Origin: Wyeomyia smithii
Taxonomy: Eukaryota > Arthropoda > Insecta > Diptera > Culicidae
Direction: 5' to 3'
Length of the DNA: 64,000 nt
Assembly: GCF_029784165.1 (NCBI RefSeq)
Contig: NC_073696.1
Span: 113,244,665-113,308,664, forward strand
Both the position numbers and the translations under genes were made by a program. Each line of letters starts with the position of its first letter. Position 1 is the first letter of the stretch. Under the pieces are notes generated by a model. The model was not told the origin of the DNA. It did not search any database and saw only the letters and a program-made list of their open reading frames with translations. Shown one piece after another: positions 1 through 11,934 of this stretch.

Positions 1-595
1 GTATTGAAAGTAGTTTATTCAATGCAGGCAAAAAACGTTAAATGAAATCATGATAATTCTTGATCAAGGTCACGCCGAATGACCCTTTTTTTGAATCAAA
101 TGAAACTTGGCATACGTATTTGACATGGAAAACTGAGTATTTTTCACAGACGGAGAGATTTTTGAGACTCATTAGTTATTTGCTGAAGGACTTATGGGTC
201 GTTTATACAAAGTTGTCTGGACAACTTGGACACGACTATCACGGGTATGGCTCGAAGCAGTGGCGTAGCGTGACCGGGTGACACTCGGGGCGGAAAATTT
301 AAGTGTCACCCCGCTTCCCCCACCAGGTTGCAGCGGAATCATCTTGTTATTAAAAATTATGAGAATTATCACGCTCGTTTTAAATTGCATTTAATCTACC
401 CATTTCCGAAAAATCGGTTGAAACTATACTCTTAGGAGCAAATTTATATAATTTTCGAGGGTTTCACCTCGACCTCCACCTCATTGATAATCAATCCCCT
501 GGGTGTCACCTTTTTGAAGGTGACACGTATGAAAATTTTCCTCATGGGTGTCACCCCCTAGAGGAACACGAAGAAATGATTAAAATAAAAAAAAA
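1..595. repeat. Unassigned dispersed repeat material
   Basis: No coding region is recognisable. Between about 265 and 560 the motifs GGTGACAC and GTGTCACC recur in both orientations. Bases about 60-250 resemble 17600-17830 (shared phrases such as AACTGAGTATTTTT and CAGACGGAG), so this is part of a dispersed repeat. I cannot name the family. Confidence 0.45.
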
Positions 596-727
596 ATAGC
601 TGCATCTGCCGAAAAATATAAGTTTAGTATTAAAACACTAAAATAATAATGTATCTGGCAACACTTCCGATCAAAAATTATATTTTTCCTTTTTTTATTT
701 TCTGTAAAAATTATCTATCAGTATTTT

Positions 728-1424
728 CCGGACATCTTACTTACTTTACTTTGTTGGCTAGGGCCGAACGAATTAGAGATGTCCAGCTTCGTCTGTCTTG
801 GGCAGCCGTTCTCCAGTCTCCTCATACACCACCAGATTGTGCATCTTCTTCCACCGCGCACATCTACTGCTTGCGAGGCCTACCACGGAGCCGACGGCCT
901 CTTCCTGGTTCTCTACTGAAGATAGTTTTGGCAGCTCTCTCGTCAGGCATTCTGGCTACATGTTCAGCCCACTGAAGCCTGCCCCGCTGTATTACCTACA
1001 CTATATCAGCATGTTTGTATACCTGGTACAACTCGTGATTCATGCGTCTGCCCCACACTCCATCTCACAGTTTACCGCCAAGTATCGATCGCAGAACTTT
1101 ACGCACAAAAACTCCGAGCACTCGTCGATCAGCTTCCTTCAGCATCCATGCTTCATGTCCGTAAAGGGTCACCGGGAGTATCAGCGTCCTATACAGCGCT
1201 AGTTTTCTGCGAGTTTGCAAACTTCGGGACCTTAGCTGGTTACGTAGTCCGTAGAAGACCCTGTTCGCAGCTGCAACTCGTCGTTTCACTTCACGGCTCA
1301 TATCGTTGTCACATGTCACATGTGTACCAAGATAAACGAATTCGTCAACCACTCCAAATCGTTCCCCATCTATCTCCACCTCAGCTCCAATACCACGGGG
1401 ACTTCCACGCATCCGGACATCTTA
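728..1424. repeat. 12-bp target-site duplication around the RTE copy
   Basis: CCGGACATCTTA is present at 728-739 and 1413-1424. The paralogous empty site at about 11413 reads TCGGACATCTTA once, which confirms that the sequence was duplicated by the insertion. Confidence 0.85.
740..1412 (-). mobile_element. 5'-truncated RTE-like non-LTR retrotransposon copy
   Basis: The minus strand encodes the carboxy end of an RTE-like reverse transcriptase: VYLGTHVTCDND, then AANRVFYGLRNQLRSRSLQ, then LALYRTLILPVTLYGHEAW and RRVLGVF. The frame is open from 1412 to 1065. The 3' end lies at the low coordinate, where the plus strand begins CTTACTTACTTTACTTT, a short tandem tail typical of RTE elements. The twelve bases CCGGACATCTTA occur at 728-739 and again at 1413-1424, exactly flanking the fragment, so they are read as the target-site duplication. 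The endonuclease and most of the RT are absent, as expected of 5' truncation during reverse transcription. The RTE assignment rests on motif resemblance and could be a neighbouring clade. Confidence 0.85.
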
Positions 1425-1660
1425 TGTCTATGAATTATAAGAAAAAGAGAAAATAGGTTTTTGAGGTGGAGAGTAGATTAGAATTTTTTCGAAGTGAACC
1501 TAGATGAATAATTCCCCCACCTTGAGCCAAATCCGTGATGGTCATTTCCAGGTTTGTGCTTTTTCGTGGTCACTTTATATGCATAATACTGTCTAAGTTT
1601 TATTATTCATATAATCTTTTTGATATGAAAAATTGAACTGTATTATATTGATCGTACATT

Positions 1661-2176
1661 TCAACAAATGGTGAAATTAAAATGAAAATCTCAAAAACTC
1701 AAGAAAATTCAAGAAAATTTGTGTTACATTTTTCTACCCAGGACTTTTTACTCAAATCTATGTAATAGTGTCAAGTTTCAGCAGAAAATTATTTAGGGGA
1801 AAAAAATTATTCCTTTTTGATTCAATGTATAATTGAATGCTTAGTATCCAATTCTCAATGTAAATACAAAACAACTTGAAACCGAATGCATTAACGAAGT
1901 TGATTATAAGAGAGTTTCACTTTCAAATGACGATCTAAATTGTTTAATATCTTTGAGATACAAATGTTTTGAAAAATGTCAAATTTTTTTTTTAAACTTA
2001 GACTTCCATTAAAAAATGGTATTTTATTTCTCCATTCTGAACATTCTATCAAAAGTTGCGTTATAGCTTCAAGCTTCTTTAAAACTATTTTTTGTAATTG
2101 AAATTTAGTGTTAATTTTCAATTTTTTTTATAGACGAAAAATGTTTTAGGGTGGAACAAAAAATAAATGTAAGCTC
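1661..2176. other. AT-rich spacer, nothing recognised
   Basis: There is no convincing coding sequence or named repeat. The 76-codon minus-strand frame at 1891-2121 is low-complexity, lysine- and asparagine-rich, and typical of chance frames in AT-rich DNA. Confidence 0.5.
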
Positions 2177-2967
2177 GTGTTCCTTATGGGTCCTATAACA
2201 GCTGTGTAAATTTGCAGATCGATCGGTTGAACTATATTTTTGCGCCCGATTTTTGAAGTTTCCATACAATTTTATGTGGAAAAAATCACTTTTTCAAAAC
2301 TTATCCTCTGGAAATGTCCTGTTGGCTCCTAAATATATATATATATATTTGTAAGCAATTTTCCTGGAAAAAAACTCTTCTGAAAACCGTAAGGCGCTAG
2401 GATGCTTGTAGAAAGTGTTGTTCACCCCAAACTGCATGAATGTCTGACGAACGGCTCACCATTGAATTTTTACAGCAACACTGCTACAGCATGCTGCTAT
2501 TGCTAACTTGCTCAAGGATGAGAAACAATTTCGAGTGGAATTGAGCTTGAAAGTATGATTTTTGCTCATAGTATCTTCGGAGAAGCCTCCAACATAAATT
2601 TTACGCAATATTATTTCCTATCACATGATTGAATTTGCAACAGCAGCATGCTGCAGCAGTATTGCTAGAAAAATTCAACGGTGAGCTGTTCGTCAGATAT
2701 TCAATCAGTTTGAGGATAATAACTTTTTCTACAAGCATCGGAGCGCCTTACGGTCTTCAGAAGAGTTTTCCCCAGGAAAATTCCCTACAAATATCATGTA
2801 CCGATACCTTTCTAGGAGTCTACTGAATATTTCTAGAGAATAAGTTTTGAAAAAGTGAATTTTCTCATATAAAATCGAATGGAAATTTTAAAATCGAGCG
2901 TAAAAATATAGTTTCACCGATCGATCTGAAAATTTTCACAGTTGTTGTAGGACTAATGAGGAACACA
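2177..2967. repeat. Foldback element with arms of about 330 bp
   Basis: The left arm (2177-2503) is the imperfect reverse complement of the right arm (2637-2967), with a spacer of about 133 bp. Landmarks that pair are GTGTTCCT...CCTATAACA with TGT...AGGAC...AGGAACAC, the block around CGATCGATCGGT, CCGTAAGGCGCT with GAGCGCCTTACGG, and CAGCATGCTGCT at the inner ends. No coding potential is evident. It is either a non-autonomous foldback transposon or a palindromic duplication. Its transcript would fold into a long, imperfect double-stranded RNA. Confidence 0.85.
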
Positions 2968-5900
2968 AAAAGTGCATGGGAGTGAAAAAATAAAACCATC
3001 GCTTTTTTCCCATATAACCGTGTCTTATTATCTGACAGTATTCAACGAACGGTTTCTGAGCTGCAATGTTTTGAAAAAACCAATGCCAAAATGCATACGA
3101 CCTTATATAAAATATCTTATGGGTCTAAAAAACTGCCCTTTCGCCGGTGAATAATACTTAGTTTGCATTTTAAATAAATTTCATTTTTATACTCCGTGTA
3201 AACTCTCTAAAAAATTATATTATTTGTTACATCAATATACAAAGTTATTAATAATATCCCAAGCAGCAAAATTTGTTTCGATTATGAACTTTGTGCATCA
3301 CAGCAACAAATTCTTATGTGAAATTAAGTTGCAGTTACATCTCAGTTTCTTATACAATGACGAAAAAAGGCGCAGGAGGTGGAGCCAATTGCAACATTTT
3401 CGTTGTTTCAACACGAGTTTCAAGAATGAAACCCCAATGTGTATGAACTAATGCATGGAATTTGATAACAACATGGCAAATGCTGCATGATAAAATTTCA
3501 GCTACGAAGATGCATCGTAGCAGCAACTAGGGCGCAATAGAAACTTCATGGCGTTGTGGTAAGATTGTAAAATGGCAAATGGTCAGAATGGAAAGTGATT
3601 GTCTGTATAGCGATTTATTTTTGATTATTTCCAGAAATTTGAGGATTCAACTCCAGGTATCAATTTCTATTCAGTTTTCTCGTTTGTACTATTTACGTCA
3701 TTTGCTGTAGAAACACTTGCAAGTTCATGGTTCAGTTTTAAATATTGCTAATGGTCATTTCAAGTTTTAATTTTGCTTCTTCAATTCATCAATACCTCAG
3801 CGTGATAATGAAATTCAAAGCAATTTATCACATTTCGTTTTAGAGACCCACACTTTTTGGACGACTTCTAGTATCCAACAGTTACAACGCAGTAATAACC
3901 TTATCTCAAAAACAAATATAAGGCGAACGATCAAGCAAAAGTTGCTGTTACATGGCTTCAGAACATGACAGCAAGGTATTTTTGTGTGTTTGTTTTTTGT
4001 ATCTCGTAAGCATCACGTTGGCAACCTATATGCTCCACCCACTAGATCTATTCAGTGAAGGTTAGGTTTTCGAATGCCGTTTACACGTTTCAACAACAAA
4101 TCCAACCTCGCGAATTACGTTGTTGGTGTGAAGATTTTTGAAGCAGCGATGCAAATTTATTTGTTGCTTGTTTCTTCACAATTTCATCGTAGTAACAAAA
4201 AATGTTTTTTAAAACCTCGGAATTTCATTAGTGCAACAAATGATCACAATTTATTTTTTTATTATGTTTCAATTGTTGCTTGGGATAACTGTATAGAATT
4301 TTAGTCAAAAAAGATTTGAAGGAGTATTCTGTTGTTATACGGTATAGGTAGACCACCCTCACAGTAATAATCTATTGGCGATTAAACTAGTACTTTGGTC
4401 ATATCTCCGGGGCAATATTACACGTTAATTGATAATTCACGCAACCGTACCTGTGCATATTTATACAACGATCCGAAATGCCGGCTGCTTAATGAACCGA
4501 TCAGAAATAACACACTATTGAGCATATTGTAAGCAGTGCTCCTGGCGAACGCGAACAAACATAATAATGCTCCCATTCTGTGCTCAATATATCATCTCAA
4601 TTATTCATTATCGGGAAACTCGGAATAAATGGTACTTCACTGTTCATACATGACACCAGTGTATGCATAAGGAAATGATTATGGTTTCATGCATCGATTC
4701 GCTTTCACCGTTTTCTCTCAACCAGCCGGAGATCGAGGGCCTGAGTTTTCACACACAGAAGGCTGCCGGCGCTCACTGGAAAAACTTTTCACATTTCCAC
4801 AATTTGTTTGATATTACATAATTTAACTTTTTCCTCCAAAACCGAGTCTTAAGCGCATGTAGCACGATGATGGTATGGATGTGGGACTCGGTCTTCCACA
4901 GGTGGCACATCTACGCTCCCGTCAAACTTTGGTGCTTTATGGGTGCTTGTTATTTTCTACTTTTTTTTTTTGTTCTGGCAGTTCAGGCGGCACACATAAA
5001 GTGAGTGGCAGCCAAGCAACGACGCATTAAAAATTCAAAACCGGAAACTTTTCATACTTGGTGATTTTATGACTTGACGCGCGTGCTATTTCACTCTCCG
5101 GTGCATGGATTTCCAGAAGACGGGTACCTTTGCTCTTCCGGATAAGCACCACCGGTCGAAAGTGTACAGCCCGGGTTCGTCATTCGCCAACAGTTACCGA
5201 TATTGAGCAAATCATTCTGGTATCATAGTATTTTATTCATTGTGATACTGAAATGGTTTTGCAGCGTAAGTACAAAACTTGCGATCATCGGTGCGCATCT
5301 GTTCATATGGGTTGGGGAAGAGGGGAATCTAGCGCACCTGAGCGCGACCACACCCGGCTTCCGATGAGGAAAAAGTTGGGAGTGCCATAGTTGCTGCTGA
5401 ACCCTACCAGAGCTGGCGTAGAGGCACATGTTGTTTATTTGATGCGGTTCATAGCATAGTAGGTGCACCGCATGCAAAGTTTGTGGAATCACTTGTGGCA
5501 CCGGAAGTAACAGGTCGCGTTGATTTTAGTGTGTGCGCTTTTCGTGTGCACAGACCGTTTGATGGCTGTCGTTCACAGCGATGTCAAGGGAAATGAAAAT
5601 TCCTGCTGGCGATTCGATTGCCATCCAGTTGAAGTTGTATTTATCAATATTGAAGGTGTCATAGCGTGAGCTCAAAACAAAACTGCCTCTGTGAATAATT
5701 TACTGCGAAGATTCTGAATTTGATGCAAATTTTAACCATTGAAATAGTACAAAATGTGCTGTATGAGTCATACAAGCACTGATAGTTTAAAGATACTGGG
5801 CAAGGAAAAAGCATTATGCTCGGTATCCTAGCAATCATCTCTAAAGAGTGTTTCGAGAAGATAAAAAATATCATTAAAAAGAAAACACTCAAACTCCAGT

Positions 5901-8229
5901 GAAGAAGGAAATGAAAACCAAATCTCACCTTGAACCATGGTGTCCGTCAATTCCAGCTTCCCATCTGTTTCTAGTGTATTCCTTATCGCACAGTCGCAAA
6001 GTGAAGTGGGAAAATATATTTCCACAGCTAGAATGTTTCAATCCCCTACCTTTCCGAATTTGAACTAGCATCGAGAAGAGCTTGTTTTATGCCACTTCCG
6101 GCTTCAACCATGGCACCCATCACAACTCGTGGAGGCGAAATCCCTTTCGAATGCCTAACGCATTTTTCCAGTATGTATACATAATTGAGTCTCACGCACA
6201 GACTGGGTGTCGTCCCCGCAGCAGAGCAACCTTCATCGTCTGCCAACAGCAGAAGCAGCATCCCAGCCACAGTTAAGAAAGGAGAAGCGCAGACGCGTAA
6301 TTTCGGGGGGCCGGGGTATACCTTCTGGTTCTTGACGACCGAAACGCACAACCGATTGCCTGGCGGCATACGATAACCGAAGGTTCAGCACGCACATGAT
6401 TTTCACGCAAACGACACGCACTTCCAAGAATGGGGGACGAGTCTCCAGGGACAACCAAGAACGACCAATCAAGACTTAGAACAAAAAGAAAAACACTGTC
6501 GTTTGGCATTCAGGGGTACAAATTCTTGTTAAGAGTGGGTGGGAAATATTCTTGTACTGTGACTTGTAATGGCTGCCTACATACACCGAGTTGTTAAAGT
6601 TGTCTGATAAGAGAGCGAAGAATTTCGAGTTTGGTTTTAAATATAAAATCAATAATCGCTTAGATTTTAGATTGATTTCCATCAAAAAGTATTAGCTATT
6701 TTTTAGAAACCATTCATTAGAGAAGCCAACATGGTGAGCTGTATTTCGGTACATTCACGTCATCAAGCAATACACAGCTCCTTACTGTATAATTCAACAA
6801 AATCCTCTCAACCATTTGTCCGTATCACATCTCTTTCTGCCCACTGCACTGAATCATCGACTATTCTATGAGAAGCAACGCAGCACCAGAGCAACCGAGC
6901 GGCACTCGGCATAGATGCATTCGTTTTTGCCGGAAGTCCGATTAATGCATCCGCTAGCCAGTATCTCGGCTTTATTTGCGAGGGAATATTTTTATTCGTA
7001 ATACCGTAAGTCCGTTATTTTTTCCCGGTTTGGTTCGCCGTCGTCGTTGTCCTTTTTTTCTATCCTCGGCACCCTGATCTGGTATTATTTTGCTTCGTCC
7101 GACCATAAAATAAGAGAAAGCGGTGAACGCATGGACGGATTCAAATTTTCATTGGTTAGAGTTTGGCCATTGCTGGTAAAAGGTTTTCGCCTTGTGTGAA
7201 ATTGAAGTAATGTTTTCATATTTTTGCCTTCAAGCCCTTCTAAATATAAGTTCTGAGCAAATCTAAAATTTATTGGTAATTGCTGATTTCCGGAAGACGT
7301 TCGCTGTCACTGAACATCCTTTTTGCTTGATGCCAACCCTCCGTAAAGGGCGAAAAAAGCTAGAAACCGGAAACGAAATCCATTTTTTCCGCCCTCGAAA
7401 AATCTGTTGTCGTGTGCGCTAGCATGGGGTCATCGCAAGATGTACTTCCTGTGCTGTCGCCTGTGTATTTTGCCAAATGCGCTATAAACATTAATAACCG
7501 ATGGGACACAGGGAAATCGAGCCAAACTGGACACATCGCATCATTTCCTCCTGTTGTCGTGCTGTCGTACAGGAAAAATAGAAGAAATGTGTCAGCTGGG
7601 GTGACCCGCAGCATCATAGCCATTATCGTTCTAATCACCGGATGTTAATTATATAAACATATCTAGATGACATTGGTTTCAAGCTTAATGTTGGCGCCAG
7701 TTTCGATCTTTTTCATCCCTTCAACATCAAACTGGTCTACAGTAGATTTAACCAAACATTTCTGTCTCATTTTCGTTTTTCATGAACACATCGTTGTGGT
7801 ATGTTTTTTTTTGTTTTCTAGGTTCGAACGGATTCGAAATGGTCCCTGGTCCGACCTATGTACCCGTCGGGGCAAATCCTGCTGCAAAAGGTTGTCCGAA
7901 TTACGTAATACTAATATTCTACTTTATCTAAATTGCTGAGGAAAAAGAAGCTGACTGTCATCGTCCTAAACATGCCTAGTCCGATGTCGTCGTTTTTCTT
8001 CCTTCTTCTCGTGGATTCTTGCATCCTCGGAAGAAGTGCCAAGAGAAGATGTTTTCGCACTGTCCTTCCTTTTCACTATCGGTGTTTTTCATTCAGAGCC
8101 GGACTTAGCCTTTTCAGTTGTGCATTAAATAATTACTAATAGTTTTTGAAAACTATCACCATAATTATTTACTCATGAATAAAGAATTGTGCGCATAATA
8201 AGTGAAAAATGTTTAATCGTATAACAAAA
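2968..8229. other. Non-coding stretch, nothing recognised
   Basis: Mixed-composition DNA with no convincing reading frame, splice-consistent exon or named repeat. GC is somewhat higher at 4700-5600, 6080-6480 and 7360-7640, where short overlapping frames occur on both strands. Overlap on both strands argues against coding. It could be intron or intergenic sequence of an unseen host gene. A few regulatory-looking stretches, such as the GC-rich 5040-5200, cannot be assigned. Confidence 0.45.
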
Positions 8230-8645
8230 CTAAACAAAATAGGATGTACCAAGAGAAAGAAATATTAGGAAAAAAAAAACCGTAACATTATCTAGATATG
8301 GTCGTGTCAATGTCATCCGCGAAGCTAAAGAACTAAACAGAACTCCTGAATATAGTGCCACTCGTGTCGATATCCGCCGATATATTACACTTTCCGAAGC
8401 GATAATAAATAACAAATACGATACTTTTCCTTTCTATTGGCTTTTTCCGGTGAGAACGACGAGCGACTTCAACGTGTCGAGAGTTTTGAGCGCTTGCATA
8501 CTACAACGAGGTAATGGTCCGCATCTATACGTAGATGACGTCAGAGAAAAATTTACCGTCGATTTGAACTTGGTACATTTGGTTTCTCCACATACAATGT
8601 CAGGCGATCTCCAGGTGGCTTCGGGATGTTGCATGGATTGAGTTC
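8230..8645 (-). pseudogene. RTE-like endonuclease/RT remnant
   Basis: Read on the minus strand in shifting frames, this segment gives DHYLVVVCKRSKLS, which resembles the S/A-DHYLV motif near the end of the RTE endonuclease domain. Further on it gives DTSGTIFRSS...FSFADDIDTTISR, which resembles the RT active-site block with the F-A-D-D box. The two motifs normally lie several hundred residues apart, so an internal deletion has joined them. Stops and frameshifts rule out function. Confidence comes from two independent family motifs in the right order and strand. Confidence 0.65.
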
Positions 8646-9402
8646 ATCATATATGATTCTGCCGTTGCCGTGAGCAGCGATGTCAACCTTTTTTCAAGAA
8701 AACCTGGAAGAGTTCAAAATAAAAAACTGGAGAAAACTGGATATAACAATTTGAAGCTTCTGCAAAAATTTGTTTGATGTTCGGTTCAAAAGTGTTGAGT
8801 AAATAACAATTATATACCTATATTGCACCGTATTATTTCATGTAAACAAAACGGATGTAAAAAACAATGCATTACTTTACGAACTAATTTCATTTTTTGT
8901 CATAATTGACTTACATTTTAAGTATAGTAAAGCGGGCAATTTTTTCTAAGTCTAGTCACACCTTCTATTCCCGTTCATCTTCGCATTCCCGCGAAACTAC
9001 ATACATTGCCCGCTTTACTAAACTTAAAACAATGCATTGCCATTTTGATGTTTCACTGATGAAGATTATGTTCACTAGGTATTAAGTCTAGCGTACTCGA
9101 AATTTTGGAGATGCGACTGGAATCCGAGTTAAACCACCAAATTGAAGAGCATGAATGCACGAAATATTGAAACGATCATACGTTCGAGAGGAACTAATTC
9201 AACAAATAAGGTGACGAATACAAAGCTGGATAAAACTGGAACAATTTATTAAAAACTGGAGATATTCAACCTTTAGCTGTTTCGCTGGCGTGCCCGAAAA
9301 AAACTGGAGATATCCAGGAAAAACTGGAGGGTTGGCAACGCTGCGTGAGAGCTTAACGATCTGCAGTTCCATGTACCGAGTTTACAATCGCAGTCCTTAT
9401 TT
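8646..9402. repeat. Unassigned repeat DNA with AAAACTGGA motifs
   Basis: No coding region. The motifs AAAACTGGA and ACTGGAGATAT recur at about 8725-8745 and again at 9230-9330, bracketing a small inverted-repeat element at 8916-9029. This suggests that a low-copy dispersed repeat was interrupted. Confidence 0.4.
8916..9029. mobile_element. Small MITE-like inverted-repeat element
   Basis: Twenty-five-base arms TTTTAAGTATAGTAAAGCGG(GCAAT) at 8916-8940 and their near-exact reverse complement at 9005-9029 flank a 64-bp core. The unit is 114 bp and non-coding, and fits a miniature inverted-repeat element or a hairpin. No target duplication was resolved. Confidence 0.65.
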
Positions 9403-9407
9403 CGTAG

Positions 9408-9655
9408 CCTAGGCTTAGACAGACGTCCAAGCAAGAACAAAATTTATCGAAATTTCCGTGTAAATTTTTAAATAGAATTGTGTTATAAATCACTTGTATA
9501 CTAGTGCCACCTGGTGACCTTATCGCTACAATACATTTTTTTTTGCTAGTGTATGAGGCTGGCGTCACTAGTAGCGCTATCTGGTTACGAATTGCTACTA
9601 CAAAAATCTTTACATAAGTTTGGAACTCAGCTTGGACGTCTGTCTGCGGCCTAGG
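9408..9655. mobile_element. MITE-like element with about 25-bp terminal inverted repeats
   Basis: The left end starts CCTAGGCTTAGACAGACGTC. The right end is its reverse complement with two or three changes (GACGTCTGTCTGCGGCCTAGG). The core carries a direct repeat of the form CTGGTNAC...TGCTAC...ACAA. It is about 248 bp and has no coding capacity. Confidence 0.6.
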
Positions 9656-9802
9656 TTTGTGTCGGTTGTTCGGGTTCGGATCAGGTTCGGGTTTCAACAG
9701 AAAAAAAAAATTTCGGGTTGAAGAAGAAAATGACGGGCACGTACATCAGACTGAAACTGAAGTCAGATGAATACGACTGGCATGAAACCCGTAGCAGACT
9801 AC

Positions 9803-10020
9803 TTACTTACTTTCCTGGGGAAACATTTCTGAGGATTTCACCTGTGTCACAATGTTACGTCAACGCTCTTGGTCCATAGCAGCTCACATCCAGTTTATTA
9901 AGCGTCCTACACTTCCATGATCTTGCTCCACTTGGTCCAACCATCTAGCTAGTTGCGCGCCTCTACCGGTCTGATTTAGCCGTACACCATTTTTGTGAGA
10001 TTGTAGACCGGCATTCTTAC
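9803..10020 (-). pseudogene. RTE-like element, carboxy-terminal remnant
   Basis: The minus strand gives ARWLDQVEQDHGSVGRLI, matching the RWLDxVExDLxxLG signature at the end of RTE-like polyproteins. The plus strand opens with CTTACTTACTTTCC at the element's 3' end, the same tail type as the copy at 740. The fragment covers only the extreme 3' end. Confidence 0.6.
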
Positions 10021-10860
10021 AACCAGAGGTGGCAGATTTTATTTTGAAAAAACTGTATGCACCCGCAAAAGTCTGTACTTTTCTGTATTGCTCAGGTTTT
10101 GGGTAACTGGGCTTGGAATCCAACCTTAAACCTTGCCTGAAAAAAAAGGTTTCCGTTAAATTCCTGAAAGAAAACTCAGTTCTATAACCGTGTTTTTTTT
10201 TTTCTTATGATAGCAATAAACAATAAGCCGCAAATATTCCAAGTTGGACGAAGAAACAGATTTTAAAGCCTGCACCTTTACAAATTCCCATTCGGAACAG
10301 TCAGAAAACCATGTTAAAAAAAATGTGAGAACAAAGCAAAAATATTTCGCTCTTTTTCTCTCATACAAACTTCCTCTTCATCAAAAGATTTCGTGTTCGG
10401 TTGAATTTTGGTTTTGCAACTTGAAAAATAACAACAATAACAAACGTACAAGCAGTGAAACGTCACCCGCGAATTGCCTTATGTGAATCGGCCAGTTTGG
10501 CGGCTATGTGGGAAACGCTTTCGAAAAACTGAAAACTGATGTTCGGATGAAGTGTTTGTGAGGCATGAGCTACCAGCTTATTAATTCGAATATTTTGTGA
10601 AACATCACAATTTCTAACCGAAACTTTAAAAAAATCGATTGCTGAAATTCTGTACAATTCTGTATTAAAATCAAAAATCTGTATGAATTCTGTATTCTGT
10701 ATTAGTTCTGTATCGTGTTCAAAAAATCTGTATTATACAGAAAAATCTGTATACTTGAACTTGGCAGCCCTGTTAGGACCGTAGACATTCCACAACCCCC
10801 CCCCCCCCCTCAAGCTGTCCACGTGGTATGTGAATGGCTCCTTACGAAATTCAGAACATT
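10021..10860. repeat. CTGTATT-rich repeat and shared fragment
   Basis: The motif TCTGTATT or CTGTAT recurs at 10050-10100 and 10650-10760, all in the same direction. Between them, 10380-10480 matches 38240-38345 (GGTTTTGCAACTTGAAAAAT, ACAAACGTACAAGCAGTGAAAC), so a dispersed repeat is present. A run of about 14 C lies at 10796-10810. No gene is seen. Confidence 0.55.
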
Positions 10861-11640
10861 TTCGTAAAAATGCTTAATCTCGAGATTATCTCATATTACC
10901 ACGGGGTGATAAGTGTTTCTTCCGTAAAATTTTCTGAGAAATACGATGAAACCATCAAATTTGAAATAAAATTAGATGCATTTACCGAAAAATGCAAATT
11001 AAATTTTGAAATACAAAAATAATCTATCTGGCAACACTTCCGGTCAAAAATAATATTTTTTCTGGATTCCTTGGTTTATTTTCTTCAAAATTCACCTATC
11101 TATATTTTTCGGGTGTGTTACGTCTATGAATTATAAAATAAAATAATTACGAAATTTACATCTTTTTTCGTAAAAATGTTATATCTCGAGATTGGCTCAT
11201 ATTCCCTCGGGATGATAGTTGTTTCTTATATGAAATTTTCCAGGAACATGATGAAATTATCAAATTTAAAATCAAAATGGCTGCATTTGCCGAAAAATGT
11301 AAATTTAGTTTTCAAATACAAAAATAATTTATCTGGCAACACTTCCGGTCAAAATATATATTTTTTCTGGATTCCTTGGCTTATTTTCTTCAAAAATCAT
11401 CTATCAGTATTTTTCGGACATCTTAAGTCCATGAATTGTAAGAAAAAGAAAAAAGAGATTTTTGACAAAAATTGCGCGACTTTACAATAAAGAGGGGGGT
11501 TCTGGAGAGCGGGGAGTATTCCAATCGACACCAAAATTGGGAATTTTCCAAAGTGACAGTAGATGAATAATTCTCCCAACTTTGAGCAAAATCTGTGATG
11601 GTCGTGTCCAAGTTTGTGCTTTTTCGTGGTCATTTCGTAT
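10861..11640. repeat. Tandem repeat, period about 306 bp, two units
   Basis: Unit 1 begins TTCGTAAAAATG at 10861 and unit 2 begins with the same bases at 11167. Both continue through TCTCGAGATT, CTGGCAACACTTCCGGTCAAAA and GGATTCCTTGG. The second unit runs on to 11640 and matches the interrupted copy at 596-1660. The short frames inside (10834-11022, 11176-11490) are the same low-complexity translation of the repeat and are not genes. Confidence 0.8.
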
Positions 11641-11934
11641 GGAATGACCCATGTGTCTTCTTAATTCGCAAAAATTTTGCACTAAAATCGCACAATAAAT
11701 GTGCGAAATGCATTGACATAGATAGAAATCAGAATACATATCATATGGGTTCACGAGAATCGTGATGCTTCGGTAAACTTCAGTTTCATGTTTTGAACAA
11801 ACTTAATGTCTTTTTAATTGTTAATGATTCAATGACGTTTTTATATGACCAGATTCATGGAAATTGACCGATCAGTGAATATTTTCATTAATCTAGGCAG
11901 TACCCAAGTTATCAGTATTGATTGCTGGCTGCAC

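Larger units (their letters stand above)
596..1660. repeat. AT-rich dispersed repeat, split by an RTE insertion
   Basis: Bases 596-739 and 1413-1660 are the two halves of one repeat unit. The same unit occurs uninterrupted at 11270-11640, with shared phrases such as CTGGCAACACTTCCG, CGGACATCTTA and TTTGTGCTTTTTCGTGGTCA. The halves are separated by the RTE fragment at 740-1412. The repeat itself encodes nothing I recognise. Confidence 0.75.
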
